Of a DNA stretch of 64,000 nt, positions 32,675-40,789 are shown one piece after another. Numbering within the stretch: the first letter of the stretch is position 1; the number at the start of each line of letters is the position of its first letter. The notes beneath the pieces are model-generated. The model did no database searches. It worked only from the letters and a program-made list of their open reading frames with translations, and was not told the DNA's origin. Source of the DNA: Inquilinus sp042743185 (GTDB taxonomy: Bacteria; Pseudomonadota; Alphaproteobacteria; DSM-16000; Inquilinaceae); the NCBI RefSeq assembly GCF_042743185.1, contig NZ_JBHYMS010000010.1, positions 1 through 64,000 on the forward strand. Direction: 5' to 3'. Position numbers and translations under genes: made by a program.

Positions 32675-33385
32675 TCAGGCGGCGGCCGGCTTCTGCACCG
32701 CCTTTTCGAGCGCCGCCGCGTCCAGCACCTGCAGCCGGCGGCCCTTGATCCGGAACAGCCCGTCGCGCTGCAGCTGCTTCAACGTCCGGTTGGCGTGCAC
32801 CAGCGAGATGCCCAGCGCGTCGGCGACGTGCAGCTGGGTCAGCGGGAAGGGCATGCCGCCGTCCCGCACCATGTCGCGCGCCTCGGCCCGGCCGTACAGA
32901 TCGAGGATCAGCGCCGCCACCCGCTCCGGCGCCGTGCGCTGGCCCAGCGACAGAACCTGTTCCTCCATCACCCGCTTCTGGTCTGCGGTCAGGGCCGCGA
33001 AGCGGAAGGCGATCTCCGGCTGGTCCTGGTACAGCCCGGCAATGTCCTGGTAGGGGACGACGCAGAGCGAGACGTCGGTGATCGCGTCGATCGAGGTGAC
33101 GGCCCGGTCGAAGAACTGGGCCTGGAAGCCGATCACGTCGCCCGGCAGGATGAAGGACAGGATCTGCCGGCGTCCGTCCTTCAGCATCTTGAAGCGCATC
33201 GCCCAGCCGCTGGCGACGGTGTAGAGCGGCGGGTCGGGGTCGCCTTCCGTCATGATCCGGGCGCCGGCGGCGAAGGCGGCGTCTTCGACCCGGCGCCGCC
33301 GGATATAGTCGAGCAGCTCGGGATCAAGAATCTTGAGCTGCGGCATGTCGGCGTCGAGCTTCACGTTCAGGTCGTGCGGGGACAT
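32675..33385 (-). CDS. Crp/Fnr-family transcriptional regulator
   Basis: This 236-residue regulator has an N-terminal cyclic-nucleotide-binding fold (about residues 25-145, with GWAMRFKMLKDGRRQILSFI and LPGDVIGFQ) and a C-terminal winged helix (about 155-225, LTQLHVADALGISLVHANRTL). It lacks the N-terminal Cys cluster of Fnr, so it is not an oxygen sensor of that kind. Similar proteins occur widely in alphaproteobacteria, often as one-component stress regulators. Confidence 0.9.
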   Translation of the reverse strand: MSPHDLNVKLDADMPQLKILDPELLDYIRRRRVEDAAFAAGARIMTEGDPDPPLYTVASGWAMRFKMLKDGRRQILSFILPGDVIGFQAQFFDRAVTSIDAITDVSLCVVPYQDIAGLYQDQPEIAFRFAALTADQKRVMEEQVLSLGQRTAPERVAALILDLYGRAEARDMVRDGGMPFPLTQLHVADALGISLVHANRTLKQLQRDGLFRIKGRRLQVLDAAALEKAVQKPAAA

Positions 33386-33651
33386 GGCGGATTCTCCGGT
33401 GCTGATGGGCCGGTGCCGATGGCGCCGTCGGGTGAGCGGCGCCGCCGTGAGACGGAGACGGGGAGAAGCGCTGGACGTACGGCACGGCTCGTGCCGTGGA
33501 CATCACCAGCAACGTGCCGATGCGGCGGCCGGTTCCGAACGGCGCGGACCGGCGGCGCCGCGACGACGCGGACGCCCGATTGACCCCGCGGCGGCGGCGA
33601 GGCTATGTCGGGGCGGGGCGTTCCGGCCCCGCCGGAATGTCGGGAGCCCCC

Positions 33652-34170
33652 ATGCTGCGTCGCCTGCCGCTCGCCCTTGCCCTTCTCGTCGCAGCCTGCG
33701 CCGTCCAGCCGGCCGGGCCGGGGCCGCGCACCGGTTATCAGCCGCAGACCACCGCGCATCTGACCGGGGCGATCGCGGTCAACCCGATGGATTACCGGCC
33801 GCGCACCGGCGTGGCGCCGCAGGGCAGCGTTCGCGACGTGCCGGGCTATGTCACCAACGCCTTGAAGGCCGAGCTGCGCCGCGCCGGCGCCGGGCTGAAC
33901 TCGTCGCGTTGCATCCTCGACGGCACCATCCGCGACTTCAAGGTCGACCGGGCCGGGCCGGAGGAGCATTACGGCGTCGACATCCGCTACGTGCTGGCGG
34001 TCGGCGGCAACGTCCAGTTCGACCAGGCCTTCGGCACCACCGTCACGGTGGCCCGCGGCCAGCCGGTCGACCGCGCGGTGGACGACGCCATCGCCAAGAA
34101 CCTGAACTTCCTGCTGAAGGACGACTGGTTCGCCACCCTGCTGCTGCGCGAATGCAGCGCCCGCACCTAG
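33652..34170 (+). CDS. Putative lipoprotein of unknown function
   Basis: This 172-residue protein has a lipoprotein signal (MLRRLPLALALLVAAC, lipobox LVAAC, Cys16). The mature part has no family I recognise. It contains NALKAELRRAGAGL and FDQAFGTTVTVARGQ, suggesting an outer-membrane-anchored lipoprotein of the YajG/DUF4410 kind, but this is weak. Earlier in-frame starts at 33496 or 33637 would place the signal peptide internally and are rejected. Confidence 0.75.
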   Translation: MLRRLPLALALLVAACAVQPAGPGPRTGYQPQTTAHLTGAIAVNPMDYRPRTGVAPQGSVRDVPGYVTNALKAELRRAGAGLNSSRCILDGTIRDFKVDRAGPEEHYGVDIRYVLAVGGNVQFDQAFGTTVTVARGQPVDRAVDDAIAKNLNFLLKDDWFATLLLRECSART

Positions 34171-34272
34171 GGGCCGGGTGAGCCCAGCGACCGGAAGGGG
34201 TCGCGTACGCCTCGATCGCGAGGTCGGTCAGCCGGCCGGCCTCCGTCGCGCTATGCCTGTCTATCACAGGCG

Positions 34273-34845
34273 ATGACCAGGAGCTTTGCCGCCGTGCCGA
34301 CCGCAGCCGACCCGCCCGACATCCTCGTCGTCACCGGCATCATGGCGGCGGGCAAGTCGACCGTGGCCCAGGCGCTGGCCGAAAGGCTGCCGCGGGCGGT
34401 GCATCTGCGCGGCGACGTGTTCCGGCGCATGATCGTCTCGGGCCGCGTCGAGGTGACGCCCGACCTGCCGGCCGAGGCGATGCGCCAGCTCGACCTGCGC
34501 CACGAGCTGGCGGCGACGGTGGCCGGCCGCTATGCCGAGGCCGGCTTCACCGTGATCTGGCAGGATGTGATCCTCGGGCCCACCCTGGCGCGGGTCGTCG
34601 AGCTGCTGCACGGCCGGTCCTTCGGCATCGTCGTGCTGTGCCCGTCGCCCGAGGCGGTGGTCGGGCGCGAGGCGGGGCGGGCGAAGACGGGCTACGGCGC
34701 CTGGACGCCCGCCGATCTGGACCGTGGCCTGCGCGCCGACACGCCGCGGCTCGGGCTGTGGCTCGACAGCTCGGGGCTGACGGTCGGCGAGACCGTCGAC
34801 GCGATCCTGGCCCGCATCGCCGAGACCCGGACAGGGCTGCCGTGA
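34273..34845 (+). CDS. P-loop kinase / phosphotransferase-like protein
   Basis: This 190-residue AAA-type kinase has Walker A GIMAAGKST (22-30). HLRGDVFRRMI resembles the substrate-binding region of CPT- or gluconate-type kinases. A long C-terminal part carries the lid arginine (GREAGRAKTGYG). It resembles chloramphenicol phosphotransferase-like and zeta-type kinases; the substrate is unknown. Its stop overlaps the next start as TGATG, so it is co-translated with the cupin protein. Confidence 0.82.
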   Translation: MTRSFAAVPTAADPPDILVVTGIMAAGKSTVAQALAERLPRAVHLRGDVFRRMIVSGRVEVTPDLPAEAMRQLDLRHELAATVAGRYAEAGFTVIWQDVILGPTLARVVELLHGRSFGIVVLCPSPEAVVGREAGRAKTGYGAWTPADLDRGLRADTPRLGLWLDSSGLTVGETVDAILARIAETRTGLP

Positions 34846-35477
34846 TGGGCGCGGATCGACTGGCCACGGCGGCGCGGACGCTGCTGGCCGGATTCGACCA
34901 GCCGGAGCTGGCCCGGTTCCTGGAGGAATGGCCGGCGCCCGATGCCCCGCGAAGGACGGTCGAGCCCAGAGCCCTGCCGGTGCTGCGCTGGCTCGACCAG
35001 GCGCCGGCCGTGGCCGCGGCGGAGACCCGGCCGCTGGTCGACGGGGTCGTCGCCATGGCCGAGACCCTCGCCTGGGGCCAGACCTATGCGGCGGATGATT
35101 TCGGCGACCGCTTCCTCGAACGCTACGGCTGGAGCGAGCTGATCGGCCTGCGCGGCCCGATCGCCAGCGACCGGCTGGCCTGCGGCTTTCTCCTGCTGGG
35201 GCCGGAGATCGAGTATCCGGCGCACAGCCATGCGGCGGAGGAGATCTACCTGCCGCTGGCCGGCACCGCCGATTGGTTGCGGGGCCGGGAAGGGTGGCGA
35301 CAACGCCGCCCCGGCGAGCTGATCCACCACCCGTCCCGCATGGCCCATGCGATGCGCACGGAGACGCAGCCGCTGCTGGCGCTCTATCTATGGCGCGGCG
35401 GCGACCTGGCGCAGAAATCGACGGTCATCGGCGCCGCCGACAGCCGAAGGGATGGAGGACATGATGACGACGCATGA
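34845..35477 (+). CDS. DMSP-lyase-like cupin protein
   Basis: This 210-residue protein has a C-terminal cupin of the DddL/DddQ/DddK type. Its metal-binding motif is HSHAAEEIYLPLAG (His127, His129, Glu133, Tyr135), with the later His168 in HHPSRMAHAMRT. Dimethylsulfoniopropionate lyases with this motif cleave DMSP to dimethyl sulfide and acrylate. The match is to the cupin motif and surrounding sequence, so activity is inferred. No acrylate or DMSP transport genes lie nearby. It is embedded between a kinase and a deaminase gene, with overlaps on both sides. Confidence 0.75.
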   Translation: MGADRLATAARTLLAGFDQPELARFLEEWPAPDAPRRTVEPRALPVLRWLDQAPAVAAAETRPLVDGVVAMAETLAWGQTYAADDFGDRFLERYGWSELIGLRGPIASDRLACGFLLLGPEIEYPAHSHAAEEIYLPLAGTADWLRGREGWRQRRPGELIHHPSRMAHAMRTETQPLLALYLWRGGDLAQKSTVIGAADSRRDGGHDDDA

Positions 35478-35931
35478 ACGCTTCCTGGCCCAGGCGATCG
35501 AGCTGGCGCGGCGCAATGTCGAGGAGCGGGGCGGCCGCCCCTTCGGCGCGGTGCTGGTGCGGGACGGTGCGGTGGTCGCGACCGGCGTCAACGAGATGGG
35601 CGCCCTCGGCGACCCGACGGCGCATGCCGAGCTGCAGGCGATCCGGGCGGCCGCCCATGCGCTCGGCGCGCTGCGGCTCGACGGCTGCACCGTCTATGCC
35701 AGCGGGCATCCCTGTCCGATGTGCCTCGCGGCGATGACCATGACCGGCGTCACGGCGGTCTACTACGCCCATTCCAACGACGAGGGCGCGCCCTACGGCC
35801 TGTCCACCGCCGGGGTCTATGCCGAACTGGCCAAGCCGCCGGCCGACCAGGCGATGACCATCCGGCATCTGCCGGTGCGCCTGGACGGGCTCGATCTCTA
35901 CGCGCTGTGGCGCGACCGGCCGCAGGGCTGA
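35461..35931 (+). CDS. Nucleoside/guanine deaminase family protein
   Basis: This 156-residue zinc deaminase has HAE (His55, Glu57) and PCPMC (Cys85, Cys88) motifs and the deaminase opening PFGAVLVRDGAVVATGVN. It fits the guanine deaminase/tRNA-adenosine-deaminase-like group; the length favours a free nucleobase or nucleoside substrate. The ATG pair at 35461/35464 is preceded by GGAGG and overlaps the cupin gene by 17 bp. Confidence 0.88.
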   Translation: MMTTHERFLAQAIELARRNVEERGGRPFGAVLVRDGAVVATGVNEMGALGDPTAHAELQAIRAAAHALGALRLDGCTVYASGHPCPMCLAAMTMTGVTAVYYAHSNDEGAPYGLSTAGVYAELAKPPADQAMTIRHLPVRLDGLDLYALWRDRPQG

Positions 35932-35938
35932 ACAGCGC

Positions 35939-36373
35939 TCAGGGCGACCGGACCCGGGTCATGACGATGTCGACGGCGCTGCCGCCGCCCTGGGTCAGCA
36001 CCGGATGGCGGGTGTCGGTGACGAACAGCTGCTTGCCGCCGCGCTCGACCCGGGCCGAGACGGCGTAGCTGTGGCGCTGATCGATCTGCGCCGGGTCGTA
36101 GGACAGGGTGAAGGCGGCCGGCACGCGCACCGGGGCGATGCGCTGCTCCGCGATCACCGTCGACGGCGCGTCGGCCAGAGAGACATCCAGCAGTTGTACG
36201 ATCAGCTCCGCATCCGCCGGCAGGGCGATGCGCTCGCGATAGGTCGCGGTGCCGGTGACACTGGCGCTGGCAACCGGGATAGGCGCCGGCGCGGCGGTCT
36301 CCGCGGTGGGGCCACAGGCGGTGAGAAGGAGGGTGGCCATCAGGGCGGTTGCTGGGAGGAACAGGTGGTTCAT
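35939..36373 (-). CDS. YbaY-like lipoprotein
   Basis: This 144-residue predicted lipoprotein has signal MNHLFLPATALMATLLLTAC (lipobox LTAC, Cys20). The mature part, with VTGTATYRERIALPADAELIVQLLDVSLADA, matches the YbaY/YscW family of small outer-membrane-associated lipoproteins. The function is unknown. The start is set by the signal peptide; a longer frame exists. It converges with the deaminase gene. Confidence 0.82.
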   Translation of the reverse strand: MNHLFLPATALMATLLLTACGPTAETAAPAPIPVASASVTGTATYRERIALPADAELIVQLLDVSLADAPSTVIAEQRIAPVRVPAAFTLSYDPAQIDQRHSYAVSARVERGGKQLFVTDTRHPVLTQGGGSAVDIVMTRVRSP

Positions 36374-36544
36374 CGGTGATCTCTCAACCCGGGTGCTGCT
36401 CTGCATCACGACAACGTTCGATGGCCCGATCCGTTGCGCTCCAGTGAATAGGAGTATCATCATAAAACTTCAATAAGCGCTTGCCATAATTACAGATAAT
36501 TTTTCTCTGCATTGTCTCGATCCAAGCATCGGGGGTATGGATAA

Positions 36545-36561
36545 CGTCTCATACTGAGACG
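36545..36561. promoter_or_regulatory. Perfect inverted repeat upstream of the RTX gene
   Basis: CGTCTCATACTGAGACG has 7-bp perfect arms and a 3-bp centre, 24 bp before the RTX start codon. The surrounding 36440-36560 is AT-rich for this genome and probably holds the promoter; the palindrome is a candidate operator. The Shine-Dalgarno GGGAGG lies at 36571-36576. Confidence 0.5.
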
Positions 36562-36585
36562 ATTGACCTAGGGAGGGGATTTGAC

Positions 36586-38319
36586 ATGGCCTCGATTGTA
36601 GGAACCAGCGGCAACGACTTCATTCACGTGCCGGGGCAGGGTGGCACAGCCCCGGGCCTCAACGACATGCCGGTCGCGACGGACACCGGCGACACGATCG
36701 ACGGCGCCGCAGGAAACGACCGCATCATTGCCGGCCTAGGCGCAGACACCATCACGGGCGGGATCGGCAACGACACGATCAGCGGTGGAGCCGGGGAGGA
36801 CATGCTGCTCGGCGATGCCGGTGCCGACACGCTGACCGGTGGTGCCGGCTTCGACACGCTGAGCTACGCCGCCAGCGCGGCCGGCGTGTCACTGGTCACC
36901 AGCCTGACGCCGGGCAGCGGCGGTGACGCCCAGGGCGATCTGATCCTGCAGGATTCATCGATCGAGAAATTCGTCGGCTCCGCCTTCGACGACCACATCA
37001 CCGCCGATGCCGGCGTCCTGGATGGCGGGGCTGGCAACGATGTGCTGTCGTTGTTCAACTACTACTATCGAGGGCCCGTCACCCTCATCGGAGGGGCCGG
37101 TGACGATACTCTGAGCGGCAACGGGCTTGATGCGACATTCATCGGCGGCACGGGCGCAGACCGATTCGTCGGTGCTGCGAGTGGTCCGGCAGCCGGCGTC
37201 GGCACCGTGTCATATGCCGACAGCTCGGCCGGCGTCCGGATCAACCTGACCGGTGGAGCAAATGGAGGGGCAGCCGGTGTCGGCGGCGATGCCGAAGGCG
37301 ATATCTTCATCCGCATCAAGAGCGCGATCGGCAGCGCCTTCGACGACATCCTCACCGGCAACGATGGCGGCAATGTTCTCCGCGGCGGGGATGGCAATGA
37401 TATCCTCCTGGGGCGGGGTTCAGATTCACCCGATTTCTTGGCTCGCGATATTCTCGATGGTGGAAACGGAATCGACACGGCCGATTATGGCGCCAGCACC
37501 GTGGGCGTTCATGTCGACTTGATCCAGGGAACAGGGGACGACGGGTCGTCTCTTGCGGATCAACTGATCTCGATCGAGAGCGTGACCGCCAGCAGCCATG
37601 ACGACGTCGTGATCGGCAACGGTGGGGTCAACGGTCTCTGGGGATTCGCCGGCGACGATAGCCTGTCGGGAAATGGCGGAAACGATTCCCTGAAAGGCGG
37701 GGCCGGCCAGGACCTGCTCGAAGGCGGGTCGGGCGCCGACCGCCTCGACGGCGGCGATGGCATCGATACGGCGGTCTACACCCATTCGGCCCTGGCGGTC
37801 ACTGTCGATCTCGGGACCAATAGCGGGCTGTTCGGCGAGGCGCAGGGCGACACCTTTGCCGGCATCGAGAACGTCGTCGGCTCCGCCGGCGGAGACACGC
37901 TGAAGGGCGGCGCCGGCGCCAACATGCTGTCCGGCGAGGACAGCAACGATCGGCTGACCGGGGCCGGCGGGGCCGATGTGCTGAACGGCGGTGCCGGCGG
38001 GGACCTGTTCACCTACCGCGCTATCGGCGACAGCACCGTCGCCGTCGCGGGTCGCGACACGATCCAGGATTTCAACAGCCTGGAGCAGGACAGGATCGAC
38101 CTCGGCCAGATCGACGCCGACGGCAACGCCGGCAACGGCAACAGCACCTTCAGCTTCATCGGCACGGGTGCCTTCACCGGGGCGGGGGCCGAGGTGCGCT
38201 TCACCGCCGCGGGCGGCGACCTGCTGGTCCAAGGCGACGTGAACGGCGACAAGGTCGCCGACTTCGCCATCCTGGTGCAGGGGACCCTCACCCTCACCGC
38301 GGCCGATTTCGTGCTGTGA
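36586..38319 (+). CDS. RTX calcium-binding protein (hemolysin-type repeats)
   Basis: This 577-residue acidic protein is built of blocks of GGxGxDxxx nonapeptides (for example GGIGNDTISGGAGEDMLLG, GGAGQDLLEGGSGADRLDGG and GAGGADVLNGGAGGDLFTYR) separated by spacer segments of about 40-60 residues. It lacks a signal peptide and ends with the serralysin-type C-terminal domain (FTYRAIGDSTVAVAGRDTIQDF to TLTAADFVL), which is typical of type I secretion substrates. No catalytic domain is visible, so it may be adhesive or surface-forming. No type I transporter genes occur in this window. Confidence 0.92.
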   Translation: MASIVGTSGNDFIHVPGQGGTAPGLNDMPVATDTGDTIDGAAGNDRIIAGLGADTITGGIGNDTISGGAGEDMLLGDAGADTLTGGAGFDTLSYAASAAGVSLVTSLTPGSGGDAQGDLILQDSSIEKFVGSAFDDHITADAGVLDGGAGNDVLSLFNYYYRGPVTLIGGAGDDTLSGNGLDATFIGGTGADRFVGAASGPAAGVGTVSYADSSAGVRINLTGGANGGAAGVGGDAEGDIFIRIKSAIGSAFDDILTGNDGGNVLRGGDGNDILLGRGSDSPDFLARDILDGGNGIDTADYGASTVGVHVDLIQGTGDDGSSLADQLISIESVTASSHDDVVIGNGGVNGLWGFAGDDSLSGNGGNDSLKGGAGQDLLEGGSGADRLDGGDGIDTAVYTHSALAVTVDLGTNSGLFGEAQGDTFAGIENVVGSAGGDTLKGGAGANMLSGEDSNDRLTGAGGADVLNGGAGGDLFTYRAIGDSTVAVAGRDTIQDFNSLEQDRIDLGQIDADGNAGNGNSTFSFIGTGAFTGAGAEVRFTAAGGDLLVQGDVNGDKVADFAILVQGTLTLTAADFVL

Positions 38320-38364
38320 CCGGGATGGGCGCCGGTCCCGCGGCATCGGCGCCCGCACTCCGGG

Positions 38365-38850
38365 TCAGTCGCGGAAATTCAGGTACTGCAGCGGCTGCTC
38401 GATCTTCAGGCCGCGGACCAGGGCGATGGTGGCCTGCAGGTCGTCGATCTTCTTGCCGGTGACCCGCAGCTCGTCGCCCTGGACCGCGGCCTGGACCTTC
38501 TGCTTGCTGTCCTTGATCGCCTTGATGATGGTCTTGGCCAGGTCGCGGTCGATGCCCTGCTTCACCACCACCTCCTGCCGCACCATGTTGCCCGAGGCCT
38601 TCTCCGCCGTCTTGAAGTCGAGGGCGCCGGCATCGAGCTTGCGCCGGGCGAAATAGCCGCGCAGCAGCTCGTGCATCTGCTTCAGCTTCAGGTCGTCGTC
38701 GGCCAGGATCGTCAGCGTGTCGTCGCTGCGCTCGATCGTGCATTTCGATCCCTTGAAGTCGAAGCGCTGCGCCACCTCGCGGGTGACGCCGGCGACGGCG
38801 TTGTCGACTTCGGTGAGATCGGTCTTGGAGACGATGTCGAAGGACGGCAT
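38365..38850 (-). CDS. yajQ: YajQ family nucleotide-binding protein
   Basis: This 161-residue YajQ protein begins MPSFDIVSKTDLTEVDNAV, with RFDFKGSKCTIE and a C-terminal GLKIEQPLQYLNFRD, all strongly conserved. It has two ferredoxin-like domains. A Xanthomonas YajQ binds cyclic di-GMP and acts with a LysR regulator; E. coli YajQ binds nucleotides and possibly RNA. It is in the minus-strand run before the sugar-lipid genes, with no close overlap. Confidence 0.95.
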   Translation of the reverse strand: MPSFDIVSKTDLTEVDNAVAGVTREVAQRFDFKGSKCTIERSDDTLTILADDDLKLKQMHELLRGYFARRKLDAGALDFKTAEKASGNMVRQEVVVKQGIDRDLAKTIIKAIKDSKQKVQAAVQGDELRVTGKKIDDLQATIALVRGLKIEQPLQYLNFRD

Positions 38851-38886
38851 GGGCTTCCGGAGATCTGCGGTGCGTGACCGAGGAGT

Positions 38887-39792
38887 CTAGCCGATTTCTC
38901 GCCGGAGGGGAGCCTCCGTGGCCGGGGTGGGGCCGTTGGCCGCCGCCGGCGCGCCGAAGGGTGCCAGCGTCGTGCCGTGCCGCCGCAGCGCGGCTGGGAA
39001 ATCCGGCCCGGCGAAGTAGCGGTACTCCACCGCGCGCATCCCTGTGACCGGGTCGAGGGCGGCGAGCCTGGCGTCGACCAGGCCGGGATGGCACATGATC
39101 ACTGCCCGGTCCGGCGCGGTCTCTAGCCAGCGCTCGAACAGCACGCCGTAGCCCCGGTCGACGAAGTCGTAGACGCCGCAGAAGCTGTCGTTCCGCCGCC
39201 CGGCCACGTCGGCGAGCACCGCGTCCGAGCGCAGGCTCAGCGCCTGCAGGGCCAGGGACTTCGCGGCGAAAGGGCGGCGCAGGATCCGTTGCGGCCGGTC
39301 GCCGCAGCGTCGGATCCAGCGCGGCCGCAGCCCGACGGAGCGCAGGGTCAGCGCCAGGGTCTCCGCGACGCCGGGCAGCAGATGGACATGCTGGTGCCCG
39401 TCGATGAAGTCCGGCGGCCGACCAAAGGCGGCGACGAAGGCGGCGTGCTGCGCCTCGATCTCGGCCGACAGGGCGCCCGTCGGCAGCCGCCGGGCGAGGC
39501 TGAGCCGGATCAGGGCGGCAAGGGTCGGGAAGCGGCGCCAGCCGGCATCGACCCGCAGCTGCGGCGACAGCGGGGCGAAGGGGCCGGTGAGGCAGAGATG
39601 CAGGCCGATCTCGACCGACCCGGCGGCGGGCAGGTCGCGCAGCGGGCCGGCCGCCTCCATCCAGAAGCTTCCGACGGTCAGGCAGCTGGTGCCGGACAGG
39701 CGGCCCTCGGCCAGCAGCTGCCGGATCGCCAGCGACACGCCGGGGGCGAGGCCGTAGTCATCGGCGACCAGAGTGATACGCCTGGAGGGCAT
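38887..39792 (-). CDS. YdjC-family carbohydrate deacetylase (ChbG/HpnK/NaxD-like)
   Basis: This 301-residue YdjC-family protein has expected zinc-site residues Asp11/Asp12 (LVADDYGLAPGVS), His65 (EIGLHLCLTG) and the His-x-His-x-His of FIDGHQHVHLLPG (133-137). Family members deacetylate N-acetylated sugars: ChbG on chitobiose, NaxD on undecaprenyl-phosphate N-acetylgalactosamine. It overlaps the ArnC-like transferase by 35 bp and is in one run with an ArnT-like enzyme. That context favours a NaxD-like role on a lipid-linked sugar over hopanoid work, though HpnK is the nearest alternative label. Confidence 0.85.
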   Translation of the reverse strand: MPSRRITLVADDYGLAPGVSLAIRQLLAEGRLSGTSCLTVGSFWMEAAGPLRDLPAAGSVEIGLHLCLTGPFAPLSPQLRVDAGWRRFPTLAALIRLSLARRLPTGALSAEIEAQHAAFVAAFGRPPDFIDGHQHVHLLPGVAETLALTLRSVGLRPRWIRRCGDRPQRILRRPFAAKSLALQALSLRSDAVLADVAGRRNDSFCGVYDFVDRGYGVLFERWLETAPDRAVIMCHPGLVDARLAALDPVTGMRAVEYRYFAGPDFPAALRRHGTTLAPFGAPAAANGPTPATEAPLRREIG

Positions 39793-40789
39793 GGCTCATC
39801 TCTTCCACGCGGTCGCGCCGCCTATGCTCGGCGACGACATAGAGGGGGCGGTCCTTCACCTCGTCGAGGATCTGGCCGAGATACTCGCCGAGGATGCCGA
39901 GATTGATCAGCAGCACGCCGCCGATCAGCACCAGGATGGCGATCACCCCGGGCACGCCGGGCAGGGCCACGCCGTGAACCAGGCAGACGATGGTGATCCA
40001 CAGCCCGTAGGTGAAGGCGGTCAAGGCCATGGCGAAGCCGAGCAGCGTCGAGATCCGGAGCGGCATGCGGCTGAACGAGGTGACGCCGTTGAGCGACAGC
40101 AGCAGCAGCTTCCAGAACGACCATTTGGTGGTGCCGCCGATCCGCTCCGCCGGCTGGTAGTCGATCCGGCGCTGCTGGAAGCCGACCCAGACCGACAGGC
40201 CCTTGAAGAACCGGCCGCGCTCGCGAAGTCCGCGCAGCGCCTCGGCCGCCCGCGCCGACAGCAGCCGGAAATCGGCCGCGTCGGGCGTGATGCGGAAGGT
40301 GTTGCCGGAGTTCATCAGCCCGTAGAAGGACTTGACCAGCAGGCGGTAGACCGGTCCCTCCTGCCGCCGGCGGCGGACGGCGTAGACGATGTCGTCGCCG
40401 TCGACCAGCCAATGATTGACGAAGGTGTCGATCAGCTCCGGCGGGTGCTGGCCGTCGGAATCCATGAACACCACCGCGTCGCCCGTCGCGGCATCGAGGC
40501 CCGCGGTCAGCGCCGCCTCCTTGCCGAAGTTGCGGCTGAGCCGGATCAGCTCGACCCGCACCCGGCCCTCCGGCAGGGCGGCGACGATCCCGGGGCTGCC
40601 GTCGCGGCTGCCGTCGTCGACATAGATGGCCTCGACCGCCAGGCCATGGGCCTCGGCGAGCCGGGCGGCCAGGGCCTCGAGCTGCCGGTGCAGCGCCGCG
40701 ATCGAATCCGCCTCGTTGTACAGCGGCACGACGATCGACAGGCGGCGCGGGGTGATGGTCGCGAGGGTGTGGTTCATCGCAGCCCTCAT
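39758..40789 (-). CDS. Family 2 glycosyltransferase with C-terminal membrane segments (ArnC/GtrB-like)
   Basis: This 343-residue polyprenyl-phosphate glycosyltransferase has an N-terminal GT-A fold (LSIVVPLYNEADSIAALH, DDGSRDGSPG and the metal-binding DSDGQHPP) and two or three membrane helices at about residues 240-310 (LLGFAMALTAFTYGLW, IAILVLIGGVLLINLGIL). This layout matches ArnC, GtrB and FlmF2, which load sugars onto undecaprenyl phosphate. The ATG at 40789 forms an ATGA overlap with the ArnT-like gene stop; an ATG at 40777 is an alternative. Confidence 0.92.
   Translation of the reverse strand: MRAAMNHTLATITPRRLSIVVPLYNEADSIAALHRQLEALAARLAEAHGLAVEAIYVDDGSRDGSPGIVAALPEGRVRVELIRLSRNFGKEAALTAGLDAATGDAVVFMDSDGQHPPELIDTFVNHWLVDGDDIVYAVRRRRQEGPVYRLLVKSFYGLMNSGNTFRITPDAADFRLLSARAAEALRGLRERGRFFKGLSVWVGFQQRRIDYQPAERIGGTTKWSFWKLLLLSLNGVTSFSRMPLRISTLLGFAMALTAFTYGLWITIVCLVHGVALPGVPGVIAILVLIGGVLLINLGILGEYLGQILDEVKDRPLYVVAEHRRRDRVEEMSHALQAYHSGRR

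Noticed and set aside
36586..38319. Possible tandem DNA repeat or mobile element
   Set aside because: The periodicity is the coding of RTX nonapeptides; codons vary between repeats.
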